Assembly: GCF_000974785.1 (NCBI RefSeq)
Contig: NZ_BBWV01000005.1
Coordinates: 62,001 to 126,000, forward strand
Origin: Flavihumibacter petaseus NBRC 106054
GTDB lineage: Bacteria > Bacteroidota > Bacteroidia > Chitinophagales > Chitinophagaceae
Direction of reading: 5' to 3'
DNA: 64,000 nt
Shown: one piece after another, positions 8,656 through 18,093 of the stretch
Layout of the letters: the number at the start of each line of letters is the position of its first letter
Numbering within the stretch: the stretch's first letter is position 1
Notes under the pieces: model-generated
Told to the model about the DNA's origin: nothing
The model's database searches: none
The model's input: only the letters and a program-made list of their open reading frames with translations
Program-made: the position numbers and the translations under genes

Positions 8656-10563
8656 ATGGGAAAGATCATCGGAATTGACCTGGGAACTACCAACAGTTGC
8701 GTGGCCGTAATGGAAGGAAATGAGCCTGTCGTTATTGCCAACGACGAAGGCCGTCGCACGACGCCTTCAGTGGTAGCATTCCTTAAAAACGGAGAACGTA
8801 AAGTGGGCGACCCGGCGAAACGCCAGGCCATCACCAACCCACACAATACCATCATGTCTGTCAAGCGCTTCATGGGCCGCAGATTTGATGAAGTGACAGA
8901 AGAAATCAGCCACTGGTCCTACAAAGTAGCCAAGGGCGACAACAATACCGTTCGTATCGACATCGACGGACGTCTCTACACCCCGCAGGAAATATCCGCG
9001 ATGGTGCTGCAGAAAATGAAGAAGACCGCAGAAGATTACCTGGGACAGGAAGTAACTGAAGCGGTGATCACCGTTCCGGCCTACTTCAACGACGCACAAC
9101 GCCAGGCCACCAAAGAAGCTGGTGAAATCGCCGGTCTCAATGTACGCCGGATCGTGAACGAACCCACCGCAGCCGCACTGGCTTACGGTCTCGACAAAAA
9201 GAACAAAGACCAGAAGATCGCCGTATTCGACCTCGGTGGCGGTACTTTCGATATCTCCATCCTCGAACTGGGTGATGGCGTATTCGAAGTGAAATCCACT
9301 AACGGTGATACCCACCTCGGTGGTGACGACTTCGATAAAGTGATCATGGACTGGCTGGCCGACGAATTCAAAAAAGAAGAAAACGTTGACCTGCGCAAAG
9401 ACCCCATGGCCCTCCAGCGCCTGAAAGAAGCTTCAGAAAAAGCGAAAGTGGAACTGTCTTCTTCCAGCGAAACAGAAATCAACCTTCCCTATATCACCGC
9501 GATCGACGGCGTGCCCAAGCACCTCGTGAAAAAACTGACCCGCGCCAAATTCGAGCAGATCGCCGATAAACTGTTCGAGCGCTGCCTGAAGCCCTGTGAA
9601 GTGGCCCTGAAAGACGCCGGAATGAATGTTGGTCAGATCGACGAAGTGATCCTCGTGGGTGGTTCTACCCGGATCCCCAAAGTACAGGAACTGGTAGAGA
9701 AATTCTTCGGCAAGAAACCCAACCGCGGCGTTAACCCCGACGAAGTGGTAGCCGTAGGTGCTGCGATCCAGGGTGCCGTACTGACCGGTGAAGTGAAAGA
9801 CGTCCTTTTGCTGGACGTTACCCCGCTGAGCCTGGGTATCGAAACCATGGGCGGTGTGATGACAAGACTCATCGATTCCAACACGACCATCCCGACCAAG
9901 AAGAGCGAAACCTTCTCCACCGCGAGCGACAACCAGCCCGGTGTGCAGATCCACGTACTGCAGGGCGAAAGGCCGATGGCTTCCCAGAACAAGAGCCTCG
10001 GTGTATTCAACCTGAACGATATCCCGCCCGCGCCCCGCGGCGTTCCGCAGATCGAAGTGATCTTCGATATCGATGCCAACGGCATCCTGCATGTAACGGC
10101 GAAGGACAAAGGAACCGGTAAAGAGCAGAAAATCCGGATCGAAGCCGGCTCTGGTCTCACCAAGGACGAGATCGAAAAAATGAAGGCAGAAGCCAAGGCC
10201 AACGAAGCAACCGATAAGGAAGCCAAAGAAAGGGTGGAGAAGATCAACCAGGCCGACAGCCTCATCTTCCAGACAGAAAAACAACTGAAGGAATTCGGTG
10301 ACAAAGTTCCGGCCGACAAAAAAGCGCCCATCGAAGACGCCCTCACCAAACTCAAAGAAGCACACAAGAGCCAGGACCTGGCCGCTATCGATACCGCGGT
10401 GAACGAAATGAACGCCGCATGGACAGCCGCTTCCGAAGAGATCTACAAGGCACAGCAGGGTGGTGGAGCGCCTAACGATGGTGCACAAGCCCAGGGCGGA
10501 CAAGGACAACAGTCAGGTACGGACGAAAACGTGACTGATGCTGAATTCGAAGAGGTAAAATAA
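8656..10563 (+). CDS. dnaK: molecular chaperone DnaK (Hsp70)
   Basis: ATP-dependent cytoplasmic Hsp70. The ATPase domain (1 to about 385) starts [20 protein letters not shown], with the signatures [10 protein letters not shown]-type [12 protein letters not shown] and [14 protein letters not shown]. The linker [13 protein letters not shown] leads to the substrate-binding domain (about 390-505), a helical lid, and a Gly/Gln-rich tail ending [12 protein letters not shown], the conserved bacterial C-terminus. Length 635 aa is normal. An AGGAAAA Shine-Dalgarno-like stretch precedes the ATG. It stands alone; grpE and dnaJ are not adjacent. A hairpin terminator follows at 10760-10784. Confidence 0.98.
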   Translation: MGKIIGIDLGTTNSCVAVMEGNEPVVIANDEGRRTTPSVVAFLKNGERKVGDPAKRQAITNPHNTIMSVKRFMGRRFDEVTEEISHWSYKVAKGDNNTVRIDIDGRLYTPQEISAMVLQKMKKTAEDYLGQEVTEAVITVPAYFNDAQRQATKEAGEIAGLNVRRIVNEPTAAALAYGLDKKNKDQKIAVFDLGGGTFDISILELGDGVFEVKSTNGDTHLGGDDFDKVIMDWLADEFKKEENVDLRKDPMALQRLKEASEKAKVELSSSSETEINLPYITAIDGVPKHLVKKLTRAKFEQIADKLFERCLKPCEVALKDAGMNVGQIDEVILVGGSTRIPKVQELVEKFFGKKPNRGVNPDEVVAVGAAIQGAVLTGEVKDVLLLDVTPLSLGIETMGGVMTRLIDSNTTIPTKKSETFSTASDNQPGVQIHVLQGERPMASQNKSLGVFNLNDIPPAPRGVPQIEVIFDIDANGILHVTAKDKGTGKEQKIRIEAGSGLTKDEIEKMKAEAKANEATDKEAKERVEKINQADSLIFQTEKQLKEFGDKVPADKKAPIEDALTKLKEAHKSQDLAAIDTAVNEMNAAWTAASEEIYKAQQGGGAPNDGAQAQGGQGQQSGTDENVTDAEFEEVK

Positions 10564-10653
10564 ACGTTTAGGAGTTTAGAAGTATAGGAGTTTAGAAGTT
10601 TGAAAGTTTAGAGGTTTATTAGTTTAGTAGTTAGCTGCGTTGCACAACTACAC

Positions 10654-10724
10654 AGCTACCTTCAGCAAGGGGTAACTACTAAACAGAAAAAAGCTGCCTC
10701 CAGCAAAGGGCAACAACTAAACAA
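10654..10724 (+). repeat. 33-bp imperfect direct repeat within an AT-rich palindromic spacer
   Basis: AGCTACCTTCAGCAAGGGGT plus a TAACTACTAAACAG-type end (10654-10686) recurs with several substitutions at 10692-10724. Before it, 10566-10630 is a run of GTTTAGAAG-like units; after it, CTAAACAACTATACAACC is roughly their reverse complement, so the transcript downstream of dnaK can fold on itself. Confidence 0.5.
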
Positions 10725-10759
10725 CTATACAACCAAACAGTTAAACAAATAGAATAAAG

Positions 10760-10784
10760 GCGGCCCAGCAATGGGCCGCTTTTT
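10760..10784 (+). terminator. intrinsic terminator downstream of dnaK
   Basis: Perfect 8-bp stem GCGGCCCA/TGGGCCGC with a GCAA loop followed by a run of T. It lies about 200 bases after the dnaK stop and ends any transcript reading through the AT-rich repeat. Confidence 0.8.
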
Positions 10785-10825
10785 CATACACCTCATTTTC
10801 CTGCCGCCTTTTTGTTTTTTTCCTT

Positions 10826-10833
10826 TACTTTTG
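10826..10833 (+). promoter_or_regulatory. putative -7 element for the 52-aa peptide gene
   Basis: TACTTTTG matches TAnnTTTG and lies 17 bases before the ATG at 10850. Confidence 0.45.
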
Positions 10834-10849
10834 GCCAAATTTTCTCGGC

Positions 10850-11008
10850 ATGGAAAAAACACAGAAAAAGAATACCGGTATCTGGTGGCTCGGATTTTTC
10901 GTCTCTACTGCTGCACTCATCGCAGCGATCGTACTGCACTGGGAATACCTCACCATGATCATTCCCTTCGTTTGTACGAGCTTCGTAAAAGCCATGGATA
11001 TTATCTGA
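10850..11008 (+). CDS. small single-span membrane protein (52 aa)
   Basis: A short gene with its own TAnnTTTG-like promoter and its own terminator, which argues that it is real. The product begins MEKTQKKNTGIWWLGF and continues through a hydrophobic helix (about 12-42) with Trp and aromatic residues, ending SFVKAMDII. A basic N-terminus before the helix suggests an inner-membrane peptide. I do not recognise a characterised family. Confidence 0.65.
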   Translation: MEKTQKKNTGIWWLGFFVSTAALIAAIVLHWEYLTMIIPFVCTSFVKAMDII

Positions 11009-11031
11009 TCTGGTTTCAAGAATATTGCAAG

Positions 11032-11062
11032 AGCCCTCTGCCATCCGCCGGGGGCTTTTTTT
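11032..11062 (+). terminator. intrinsic terminator
   Basis: AGCCC pairs with GGGCT over a CG-rich internal segment (CTCTGCCATCCGCCGG) and is followed by seven T. It separates the 52-aa peptide gene from the glucanotransferase gene. Confidence 0.65.
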
Positions 11063-11143
11063 ATGGGTGTATAAAGGGTGTGTATCTAATACACAAATCA
11101 TCTTATATTTATTTTAATTTCGCTTGCCAAATCATTGATCACG

Positions 11144-13825
11144 ATGAAGATTCAATTCTATCTCCGTTTCCATACGAAATTCGGCCAGACCCTGCAGTTG
11201 ATCAGTGAGCCTCCCATTACGGGAGATACTGCAGCGCCGCTCCAATTGACCTTTCTCAATAACGACTACTGGACAGCCGCCGTGGAAGTGGACGAAAAAT
11301 CCATTCCGGGCTTTCACTATAAATACCAACTGACCGACACCGATGGCGCCATCCGGCAGGAAGGAGGCGACGACCGCCAGGTCACCTTCAAATCCCTGCC
11401 CAAAGGCGATCTCCAGCTCTTCGATACCTGGAACCACGCCGGCGAATTCGAAAACGCCTTCTATACCGCGCCCTTCCAGGACACCCTGCTGCCCGCGCAC
11501 AAGCACAAAAAAGCCAAGGCTCCCAAACATCCGACCCATATCTTCCGCGTCAAAGCACCCCTCCTGGGCAAACACGAAGTGCTTTGCGTCAGCGGTGCCG
11601 GCAGCGCCCTCGGCGACTGGGACACGGACAAAGTGATCCCCCTGCACCTCGACGGCCACTGGTGGACCGTCAGCCTGGAGATCCCCCGCGAAGAGCTTCC
11701 GCTGCCCTATAAATACGGCATCTACAACACCGACGATAAATCCTTCACGAACTTTGAAGGCGGCGAAAACCGTTACCTCTTTGGCGGCAACGAAGGCAGC
11801 ACCTCGCTGCTGCACGACGGCTTTGCCCAGCTGCCCAACAATACCTGGAAAGGCGCCGGCGTCGCGATCCCCGTCTTCAGTCTCCGCAGCAAGAACAGTC
11901 TCGGTGTAGGCGAATTCAGCGACCTGATGCTGCTGGCCGACTGGGCCAAAGCCACCGACCTCAAACTCATCCAGATCCTGCCCGTAAACGATACCACGGC
12001 CACGCATAGCTGGACCGACTCGTATCCCTATGCCGCGATTTCCGCCTTTGCCCTGCATCCCATTTACATCAACCTCGAAAAGGTTGCGGGCAAGAAACAC
12101 GCAGACCTCGTGAAGCCGCTGGCCAAACAGAAGAAAGCACTTAACGAAAATCCCGTGCTCGATTACGAGCAGGTGATGACCCTGAAATGGTCCGTGCTGC
12201 GCGAACTCTTCCAGGCGATGGCCGGAGAGTGGAGCGAAGAACCGGAATTCCAGGAATTCTATACCAACAACAAACACTGGCTGGTACCTTATGCCGTGTT
12301 CTCTTACCTGCGCGACAAGAACAATACGTCCAATTTTACGCAGTGGAAACAGCATGCCACTTACGATGCTGCCGCGATCCAGAAATTCATCTCCCCGCGG
12401 CTGAAGCATCATGAAGAGATCCGTTTCCATTATTTCGTGCAATACCAGCTGCATAAGCAACTGAAGGAAGCGACCGCCCATGCGCACAAGCAGGGCGTGA
12501 TCGTGAAAGGCGATATTCCCATCGGGATCTACCGTTACAGCTGCGATGCATGGGTGAACCCGGGTCTTTACAACATGGACATGCAGGCCGGTGCACCGCC
12601 GGATGCCTTTGCCGTAAAGGGACAGAACTGGGGCTTCCCGACCTACAACTGGGCGCGCATGCAGGAAGACGGGTACAGCTGGTGGAAGCAGCGCTTCGCG
12701 CAGATGAGCGAATACTTTGACGCTTTCCGGATCGATCATATCCTCGGCTTCTTCCGGATCTGGTCGATACCCACCACTGCCACCGAAGGCATTATGGGCC
12801 GCTTTGTGCCGGCCGTGCCCGTGCAGCGCAGTGAATTCGGCGAAAGGCATATCTGGTTTGATGCCACGCGCTATACCCGTCCCTTTATCACGGAACAGCT
12901 GCTGTCTGAAACCTTTGGCGATGCCGCGGCGCGGGTGAGCAGTCATTTCCTGGACAGCACGGGCTATGGCGAATTCACGTTCAAACCGAATTTCGATACG
13001 CAGCAGAAGATCAGCGAATGGTTCTCGACCATCAAGGCCGACGACCCCATCCTGGAATGGAAACAGGGCCTGCTTGACCTGATGGCGAACGTGATCCTCT
13101 TTGAAGTGGCTGGCTCCGACGGACAACAATTTCATTTCCGTTTCGGGATAGAAGATACCAGCAGTTTCCAGGCACTCGAGCACAATACGCAACAGGCGCT
13201 GAAGGACCTCTACGTCGATTATTTCTTCCGCAGGCAGGACCAGCAATGGCAGAAGGATGCGATGCAGAAACTGCCTGCCCTGAAAGCCTCCACCAACATG
13301 CTGATCTGTGGTGAAGACCTCGGTCTCGTACCGCATTGTGTACCCGAAGTGATGGAACAGACCGGCATCCTGCGCCTGGAGATCCAGCGGATGCCCAAGG
13401 ATCCGTCGCAGACCTTTTTCCATCCCGCCTCGGCACCTTACCTGAGCGTGGTGACACCGAGCACGCACGACATGAGCACGATCCGTGGCTGGTGGGAAGA
13501 AGATCCGCAAAGCATCCAGCAGTTTTACAATACGGAGCTCAGCCAGTGGGGACAAGCCCCGGCTACCTGTGAGCCGTGGCTGAACAAGGCCATTGTGCTG
13601 CAGCATTTGCATTCCCCCGCGATGTGGGCGATCTTCCAGTTGCAGGATCTTTTCGGCAGTGACGGCGACCTGCGGGTAGCGGATCCTGCGACCGAGCGCA
13701 TCAACGTGCCGGCCGTGGCCAAGCATTACTGGCAGTACCGGATGCACCTGACCCTGGAGGCGCTCCTGAAAGAGAAGCATTTTAACCACGATCTGAAAGA
13801 ACATATTAAGGCAGCCGGACGATGA
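11144..13825 (+). CDS. malQ: 4-alpha-glucanotransferase, DPE2-like with N-terminal starch-binding domains
   Basis: Cytosolic GH77 amylomaltase moving maltosyl or glucosyl units between alpha-glucans, so part of glycogen/maltodextrin turnover. At 893 aa it is much longer than classical MalQ (about 500-700 aa) because two CBM20-like domains (about 1-110 and 125-235) precede the catalytic domain, the layout of plant DPE2. The catalytic part shows FDAFRIDHILGFFRIW with the nucleophile Asp, NMLICGEDLG with the acid/base Glu and the late THDMSTIRGWW Asp motif. An upstream TTG would add three residues, but the ATG at 11144 fits the domain start MKIQFYLRF. It overlaps the epimerase gene by 4 bases (ATGA), so they are co-transcribed. 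Confidence 0.93.
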   Translation: MKIQFYLRFHTKFGQTLQLISEPPITGDTAAPLQLTFLNNDYWTAAVEVDEKSIPGFHYKYQLTDTDGAIRQEGGDDRQVTFKSLPKGDLQLFDTWNHAGEFENAFYTAPFQDTLLPAHKHKKAKAPKHPTHIFRVKAPLLGKHEVLCVSGAGSALGDWDTDKVIPLHLDGHWWTVSLEIPREELPLPYKYGIYNTDDKSFTNFEGGENRYLFGGNEGSTSLLHDGFAQLPNNTWKGAGVAIPVFSLRSKNSLGVGEFSDLMLLADWAKATDLKLIQILPVNDTTATHSWTDSYPYAAISAFALHPIYINLEKVAGKKHADLVKPLAKQKKALNENPVLDYEQVMTLKWSVLRELFQAMAGEWSEEPEFQEFYTNNKHWLVPYAVFSYLRDKNNTSNFTQWKQHATYDAAAIQKFISPRLKHHEEIRFHYFVQYQLHKQLKEATAHAHKQGVIVKGDIPIGIYRYSCDAWVNPGLYNMDMQAGAPPDAFAVKGQNWGFPTYNWARMQEDGYSWWKQRFAQMSEYFDAFRIDHILGFFRIWSIPTTATEGIMGRFVPAVPVQRSEFGERHIWFDATRYTRPFITEQLLSETFGDAAARVSSHFLDSTGYGEFTFKPNFDTQQKISEWFSTIKADDPILEWKQGLLDLMANVILFEVAGSDGQQFHFRFGIEDTSSFQALEHNTQQALKDLYVDYFFRRQDQQWQKDAMQKLPALKASTNMLICGEDLGLVPHCVPEVMEQTGILRLEIQRMPKDPSQTFFHPASAPYLSVVTPSTHDMSTIRGWWEEDPQSIQQFYNTELSQWGQAPATCEPWLNKAIVLQHLHSPAMWAIFQLQDLFGSDGDLRVADPATERINVPAVAKHYWQYRMHLTLEALLKEKHFNHDLKEHIKAAGR

Positions 13826-14961
13826 CTGTTTCCCATTTCATAGCGGACCTGCCCTTCGTGTATCCCTTTACGATCTCGAAAGGCACCAAGACGCACCAGC
13901 CGACCTTCGTGGTGGCGCTCGAATTCAATGGCCGCACGGGCTATGGCGAGGCGCCTGCCATATCGTACTACAATATCCCCGTAGAGCAGATGGCCGCCGA
14001 CCTCGCCGCCAAGCGCGTATTCGTGGAGAAATTCGCCTTCACGACACCCGACCGGTACTGGCATTACCTGCACCACCTGTTTCCCACGAACGGCTTCCTC
14101 GTAGCCGCCCTCGACATCGCCTGCTGGGACATGTACGGCAAGCTGCGCCGCAAGCCGCTGTACCAGCTGTTTAACGCCGAGCCAGCCAACCAGGCCAACC
14201 AAACTAATCCCTCCAGCCAGGCTGGTTTAACATTCACCTCAGTAGCCAGTTCAAGTGCTGCTGCTACCGCTACACCGCTCGACACCACGCGCATGCCGCT
14301 GACCGATTACACCATCGGGATCGACAGCATCGAAACAATGGTGGCCAAGATGAACGCTCAACCCTGGCCGATCTATAAGATCAAACTCGGCACCGATCGC
14401 GATATCGAAATCATGAAGGCCCTGCGCGAGCATACCGACAAGCCCTTTCGTATAGACGCCAACGCGGCCTGGACCAAAGAAGAAGCCCTCACCAAGATCG
14501 AAGCCTTCGCAGGCATGGGAGTGGAGTTCATTGAGCAGCCCCTCGCCAAAGACGATTGGGAAGGAATGGAATGGCTATACGCCCGCTCGCCCTTGCCATT
14601 GATCGCCGACGAAAGCTGTGTATTTGAAAAGGATGTACAACGTTGTGCAGGAAAATTCCACGGCATCAACATCAAGCTGACCAAGTGCACCGGTATTACA
14701 CCTGCATTGCGCATGATCACCGAGGCCCGCAGGCTCGGCTTGTCCGTCATGCTGGGTTGCATGAACGAAAGCACCATCGGCTCCGCCGCTCTCGCCCACC
14801 TGGCGCCCCTTGCCGACTATCTCGACGCTGACGGCCCTCTCTTGTTGAAAGACGATCTCGCCACCGGATTGGTATATGACTATGGCCGCATTGCTCTCCC
14901 CGAAGGCCCAGGTTTAGGCATAGAACTGACCACGCCAAAGCCTGGTATTGTCCGTGAATAA
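13822..14961 (+). CDS. dipeptide epimerase (enolase superfamily, L-Ala-D/L-Glu epimerase type)
   Basis: Muconate-lactonizing-enzyme subgroup of the enolase superfamily, likely epimerising dipeptides such as L-Ala-D-Glu from recycled murein. The KxK motif appears as YKIKLG; metal ligands are in FRIDANAAW, EQPL and ADES, and the second catalytic Lys in INIKLTKCTG. A late GCMNEST binds the dipeptide carboxylate region. Length 379 aa is slightly above the usual 340-370 because of an Asn/Gln/Ser/Ala-rich insertion (about residues 117-155) before the TIGID strand. It is translationally coupled to malQ. Substrate specificity is inferred. Confidence 0.85.
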   Translation: MTVSHFIADLPFVYPFTISKGTKTHQPTFVVALEFNGRTGYGEAPAISYYNIPVEQMAADLAAKRVFVEKFAFTTPDRYWHYLHHLFPTNGFLVAALDIACWDMYGKLRRKPLYQLFNAEPANQANQTNPSSQAGLTFTSVASSSAAATATPLDTTRMPLTDYTIGIDSIETMVAKMNAQPWPIYKIKLGTDRDIEIMKALREHTDKPFRIDANAAWTKEEALTKIEAFAGMGVEFIEQPLAKDDWEGMEWLYARSPLPLIADESCVFEKDVQRCAGKFHGINIKLTKCTGITPALRMITEARRLGLSVMLGCMNESTIGSAALAHLAPLADYLDADGPLLLKDDLATGLVYDYGRIALPEGPGLGIELTTPKPGIVRE

Positions 14962-15021
14962 ACGAACTCACAACCGACTTCGACCTACTCTATAGCGTAC
15001 CGTATTTTTCCGAAATTTTTA

Positions 15022-15029
15022 TATATTTG
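15022..15029 (+). promoter_or_regulatory. putative -7 element of the tRNA-Pro promoter
   Basis: TATATTTG matches TAnnTTTG exactly and ends 16 bases before the tRNA. Confidence 0.6.
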
Positions 15030-15045
15030 ATCCCCTTCCATCCAT

Positions 15046-15119
15046 CGGGATGTAGCGCAGCCCGGTAGCGCGCTTCGTTCGGGACGAAGAGGCCGCTGGT
15101 TCGAATCCAGTCATCCCGA
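15046..15119 (+). tRNA. tRNA-Pro (anticodon CGG)
   Basis: 74-nt cloverleaf: acceptor stem CGGGATG/CATCCCG, anticodon arm CTTCG-TTCGGGA-CGAAG with CGG at loop positions 34-36, T arm with GGTTCGAATCC, discriminator A. CCA is not encoded. A terminator follows directly, and AT-rich accessory genes begin 65 bases downstream, so its 3' end is a plausible integration site, although I found no second copy of it in the window. Confidence 0.95.
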
Positions 15120-15128
15120 CAAAATTTA

Positions 15129-15158
15129 AAAATCCGCTTTACAGCGGATTTTTTGTTT
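15129..15158 (+). terminator. intrinsic terminator of tRNA-Pro
   Basis: AATCCGCT/AGCGGATT 8-bp stem with a TTAC loop, preceded by A and followed by a T-rich tract. Confidence 0.85.
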
Positions 15159-15186
15159 TTATCAATCAATAATTTGATAGTTGAAA

Positions 15187-16017
15187 ATGGACCTTAAAGA
15201 ACGTCTTATCCAAGTTACATGTACGTTTCTCTCGTGTAGATTTTCTATCTCTGAGATCAATAATATAGGTCGTGCGGCAATGGATGCCAAACTTAGAGAA
15301 ACAGCAACTGGCTATACATTTTGGAACTACTCTTATAGTTTGCAATATGTTTTTGTTATGGATTTCTGCAAATTAACTGAGGACTACCAACCAATGAAAC
15401 CTCATGAGAATATAGCTTCATTAAGAGCATTGTCAAAAGAATTTTTTAAAGCATATCCTAACCATCCCAAACTCAACCAAATTAATGGGATGATAAAAAC
15501 TTTACAAACTACAAGTTTTTCAAAGCAGATAAGAACACTTAGAAAAAAAAGATATGGTCATATGGATGGACTATCCGGATATACCGCTTCAAAAATGGTG
15601 ACATTTAATTTTGACGAAATTGATAAAGCTATAGAACATCTTAGAATGATAGGGCTGATCATTGAGGAAATTCATCTTCAGGTGATTGGTGGTTCATTGG
15701 CAGACATCGATGTCCCCTCGGATGAAGATCGAACCTTTAACTTTATAAAATATCATACTGAGTATCAAGAAGAACATATGCGGAATCTATTTCCACCAAA
15801 ATTTAGCAAAGCTGAATTGATTGACTTTTTAAAATCAGCAGGGATTTTCAATTTTCGAGAAATCGAAAAAGGTGCAAAAATAAAAGCAGGCGAATTGACA
15901 GATGCGATTGCTAATAATGTAACGATGACGAACGAAGCCACCGCAAAGGTTATTTCCTTCTTGACTAAAAAACAGATTGTCAAATCTAAAAATACGCAAT
16001 TGACTAACACAACTTAA
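15187..16017 (+). CDS. AbiU2-like HEPN protein
   Basis: A 276-aa alpha-helical protein. Residues about 20-200 resemble the AbiU2-type HEPN domain, with IRTLRKKRYGHMDG giving the R-x5-H pattern (Arg119, His125) of HEPN ribonucleases. HEPN proteins of this kind occur in abortive infection and toxin systems, so RNA cleavage upon infection is possible but unproven. The C-terminal 60 residues are helical and basic (TKKQIVKSKN). ATG 15187 is preferred to the TTG at 15181. The gene is AT-rich compared with the core genes upstream and sits 36 bases before a second HEPN-motif gene, suggesting one unit. Confidence 0.6.
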   Translation: MDLKERLIQVTCTFLSCRFSISEINNIGRAAMDAKLRETATGYTFWNYSYSLQYVFVMDFCKLTEDYQPMKPHENIASLRALSKEFFKAYPNHPKLNQINGMIKTLQTTSFSKQIRTLRKKRYGHMDGLSGYTASKMVTFNFDEIDKAIEHLRMIGLIIEEIHLQVIGGSLADIDVPSDEDRTFNFIKYHTEYQEEHMRNLFPPKFSKAELIDFLKSAGIFNFREIEKGAKIKAGELTDAIANNVTMTNEATAKVISFLTKKQIVKSKNTQLTNTT

Positions 16018-16053
16018 TCGTGTACAGTACTAGCGGAAATACTTTGGTTTGTT

Positions 16054-17820
16054 ATGCACAATATTGGAGGAATTACAAATCCAGATAAGTTAGTTGAAAA
16101 GAAAGTTAACTATTTCCTGGACAAACTCGTGGAGTTTACGTTGTATGCCGGCACACAGAAACTACTTGAAATTGAAAGCCCACCCTCGTTGGTCGGTAAG
16201 ATCATTTTTCAGATTGAATGCAACACGGCACACAAAATCGGCTATTTGGACTACTATTTTTCTAACATATTCTTCTTAAAAAAGGATTACTGGACCAAAT
16301 ACGAAGCATTCAATGAGGTGATCAAATCAGTTGAAGCATACAGGTTGTTGGGAAAAGGGAAAAAGGATGAAAAATGCGTCATAGTTGAGAATAGAGAATT
16401 TATTATCCAATTGAAAGAATTAGAAGCGAAATTGAAAGCAAACATGGTCGACGATCTGATATTCGCAGTTTGCAATAATTCACTTTGTGACCATGAATTA
16501 TATGATCCTATACCTGATGGAATTGGAAATCATGCAGAAAGCTTTGCTGCGGCAGCTACAATGCTCGGATCGGAGTTTTTGTTTCGCGGTTATGGTCTTT
16601 CTGAAATTGATGATATAATAGGAAATGTTTTTAGTAGAGATATTAATAAATTTCCATTTTCTCCTGACATTGAAACAGAATCAGACAAGCGTACATTTAT
16701 GAAAACCCGCAGTTTAAGGCAACAGTTGATGGGATTCGCAAATGTATTTAAAGTAGAGCCATCTACCGGTATTGCATTTATCAGGGTTTACGGCGGTATT
16801 TTCCCGGACGACTTTGTTTTCAAATATAACAAAGTGAGATTTCTTGGAAAATCTCATCCAGACATTCTGGAGTTAGCAAAGAAAGATAAGGATTCAGATT
16901 GGTATAATTTTTTCAGCGATGACAACTTTATTTTGGCTGAAACTTCAGTTACATGGGTCTCAAAACAATCACTGTTTAGGACTATGTTGCATATAATTCA
17001 AAATGAATTGGGGTTTTTATCTGCCAAACTTGGAAGAATTCTGGTCGCCGACAACTCTAACAACATTTTAGTATTGAATAATGACCGAAGTTTTCTAGGT
17101 AAACACTGGGCATTACAAGACTATGGTTCAAAATTTGAATGGCGATTAATAGAAGATCTTAAAGACAATGCATTCGAAGCGCTTAGGAACTGCGATGGGG
17201 CGGCAAAAACTTGGTTTCTCGGATTTGAACACTTATTTGTAGAAGCTCATAAAGACAGATCAGTTGCTGACTATTGGATCTATTTGGAAATATTGTTATC
17301 GGGTAATGAGAGAAATGGGAAACGCGTTAGAGAGATTTTTTCATCACTCCTTATTCTGACCGAACGAAAGACCAGTAAAAAAAGGGTTCTGATTCGTCTT
17401 ATGAACTTTTTAAATTCAAATGAGACTTTAACATTAGTTTCAACTGAGCGAAGGAGAGAAGTTCAAAAAGAACTACTAAACGGAATAATCCCTTTAGAGT
17501 TCATCAATGTGGATTATCCATATATTAAAGAGTTAATGACCGAGTTCAACAGCGAATTGACAGTAAAGGACTATGTCAAAGCGCGAGAGTATTATAACGG
17601 AATTGCCCTAGAAACTTATGAATATAGAAATTTTGCAATGCACAGCGGCGTTTCGCATAGAGCGGCGAACATTAAGCTTATTAATACTCTTTCATCTTTG
17701 GTTGTGCGTTTTAGGCAATCCATTTTTGAAGCCATCCATAAAAAGGGAAGTGAAATTAGCTTTCAGGAACTGATCGAAGAGTTGGTGAAGAAAGGGGAAG
17801 CAATGACCAAGCAGGAGTAA
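16054..17820 (+). CDS. 588-aa protein with C-terminal HEPN-like motif
   Basis: Unrecognised large soluble protein without signal peptide. The C-terminal part contains YEYRNFAMHSGVSHRA, with Arg525 and His530 forming the R-x4-H motif seen in ApeA-like and other HEPN domains; the helix after it (LINTLSSLVVRFRQSIF) also fits. The long N-terminal part (about 1-380) shows mixed alpha/beta character and no motif I know; it could be a sensor. The layout, large N-terminal domain plus terminal HEPN, is that of many phage-defence effectors. It follows the AbiU2-like gene in the same direction and with the same AT-rich composition. Confidence 0.55.
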   Translation: MHNIGGITNPDKLVEKKVNYFLDKLVEFTLYAGTQKLLEIESPPSLVGKIIFQIECNTAHKIGYLDYYFSNIFFLKKDYWTKYEAFNEVIKSVEAYRLLGKGKKDEKCVIVENREFIIQLKELEAKLKANMVDDLIFAVCNNSLCDHELYDPIPDGIGNHAESFAAAATMLGSEFLFRGYGLSEIDDIIGNVFSRDINKFPFSPDIETESDKRTFMKTRSLRQQLMGFANVFKVEPSTGIAFIRVYGGIFPDDFVFKYNKVRFLGKSHPDILELAKKDKDSDWYNFFSDDNFILAETSVTWVSKQSLFRTMLHIIQNELGFLSAKLGRILVADNSNNILVLNNDRSFLGKHWALQDYGSKFEWRLIEDLKDNAFEALRNCDGAAKTWFLGFEHLFVEAHKDRSVADYWIYLEILLSGNERNGKRVREIFSSLLILTERKTSKKRVLIRLMNFLNSNETLTLVSTERRREVQKELLNGIIPLEFINVDYPYIKELMTEFNSELTVKDYVKAREYYNGIALETYEYRNFAMHSGVSHRAANIKLINTLSSLVVRFRQSIFEAIHKKGSEISFQELIEELVKKGEAMTKQE

Positions 17821-17839
17821 ATGATTATTAGTGATCGAA

Positions 17840-17992
17840 ATGCAGGAAGATCAATCCGACAACCGCAACAACCTAAACCAGGTAGGTAAGTGTGCGCCGA
17901 AACTGCCGCAAAAGAAACTTCTGGATGAGTCAAAATCATCAAGACAATTTTAACCGGGGTGGGTCAACATACAGTAATGGTGGGTAAACATG
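17840..17992 (+). mobile_element. possible IS21-like remnant end
   Basis: A 37-codon open stretch (17840-17953; begins MQEDQSDNRNNLNQVGK, ends SKSSRQF) is followed at once by GGTGGGTCAACAT and, 22 bases later, GGTGGGTAAACAT. Short GGTGGGT-type direct repeats just after a reading frame recall the ends of IS21-family elements in Bacteroidota. No transposase domain is present. The 17821-18093 gap holds nothing else I can support. Confidence 0.25.
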
Positions 17993-18093
17993 GTCGCGAA
18001 CTAGACAACTCGCTGATCTCAAAAAAGAGCGACCACCATCAAGGACCTTCCGTAGTCAAGGAACCCAGGACTCATTATAACGTGTGTTTATGA

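Noticed and set aside
11132-13804. 890-codon minus-strand frame opposite the glucanotransferase gene.
   Set aside because: Long open antisense frame caused by C-ending codons in malQ; no protein family features, while the plus strand has clear GH77 motifs.
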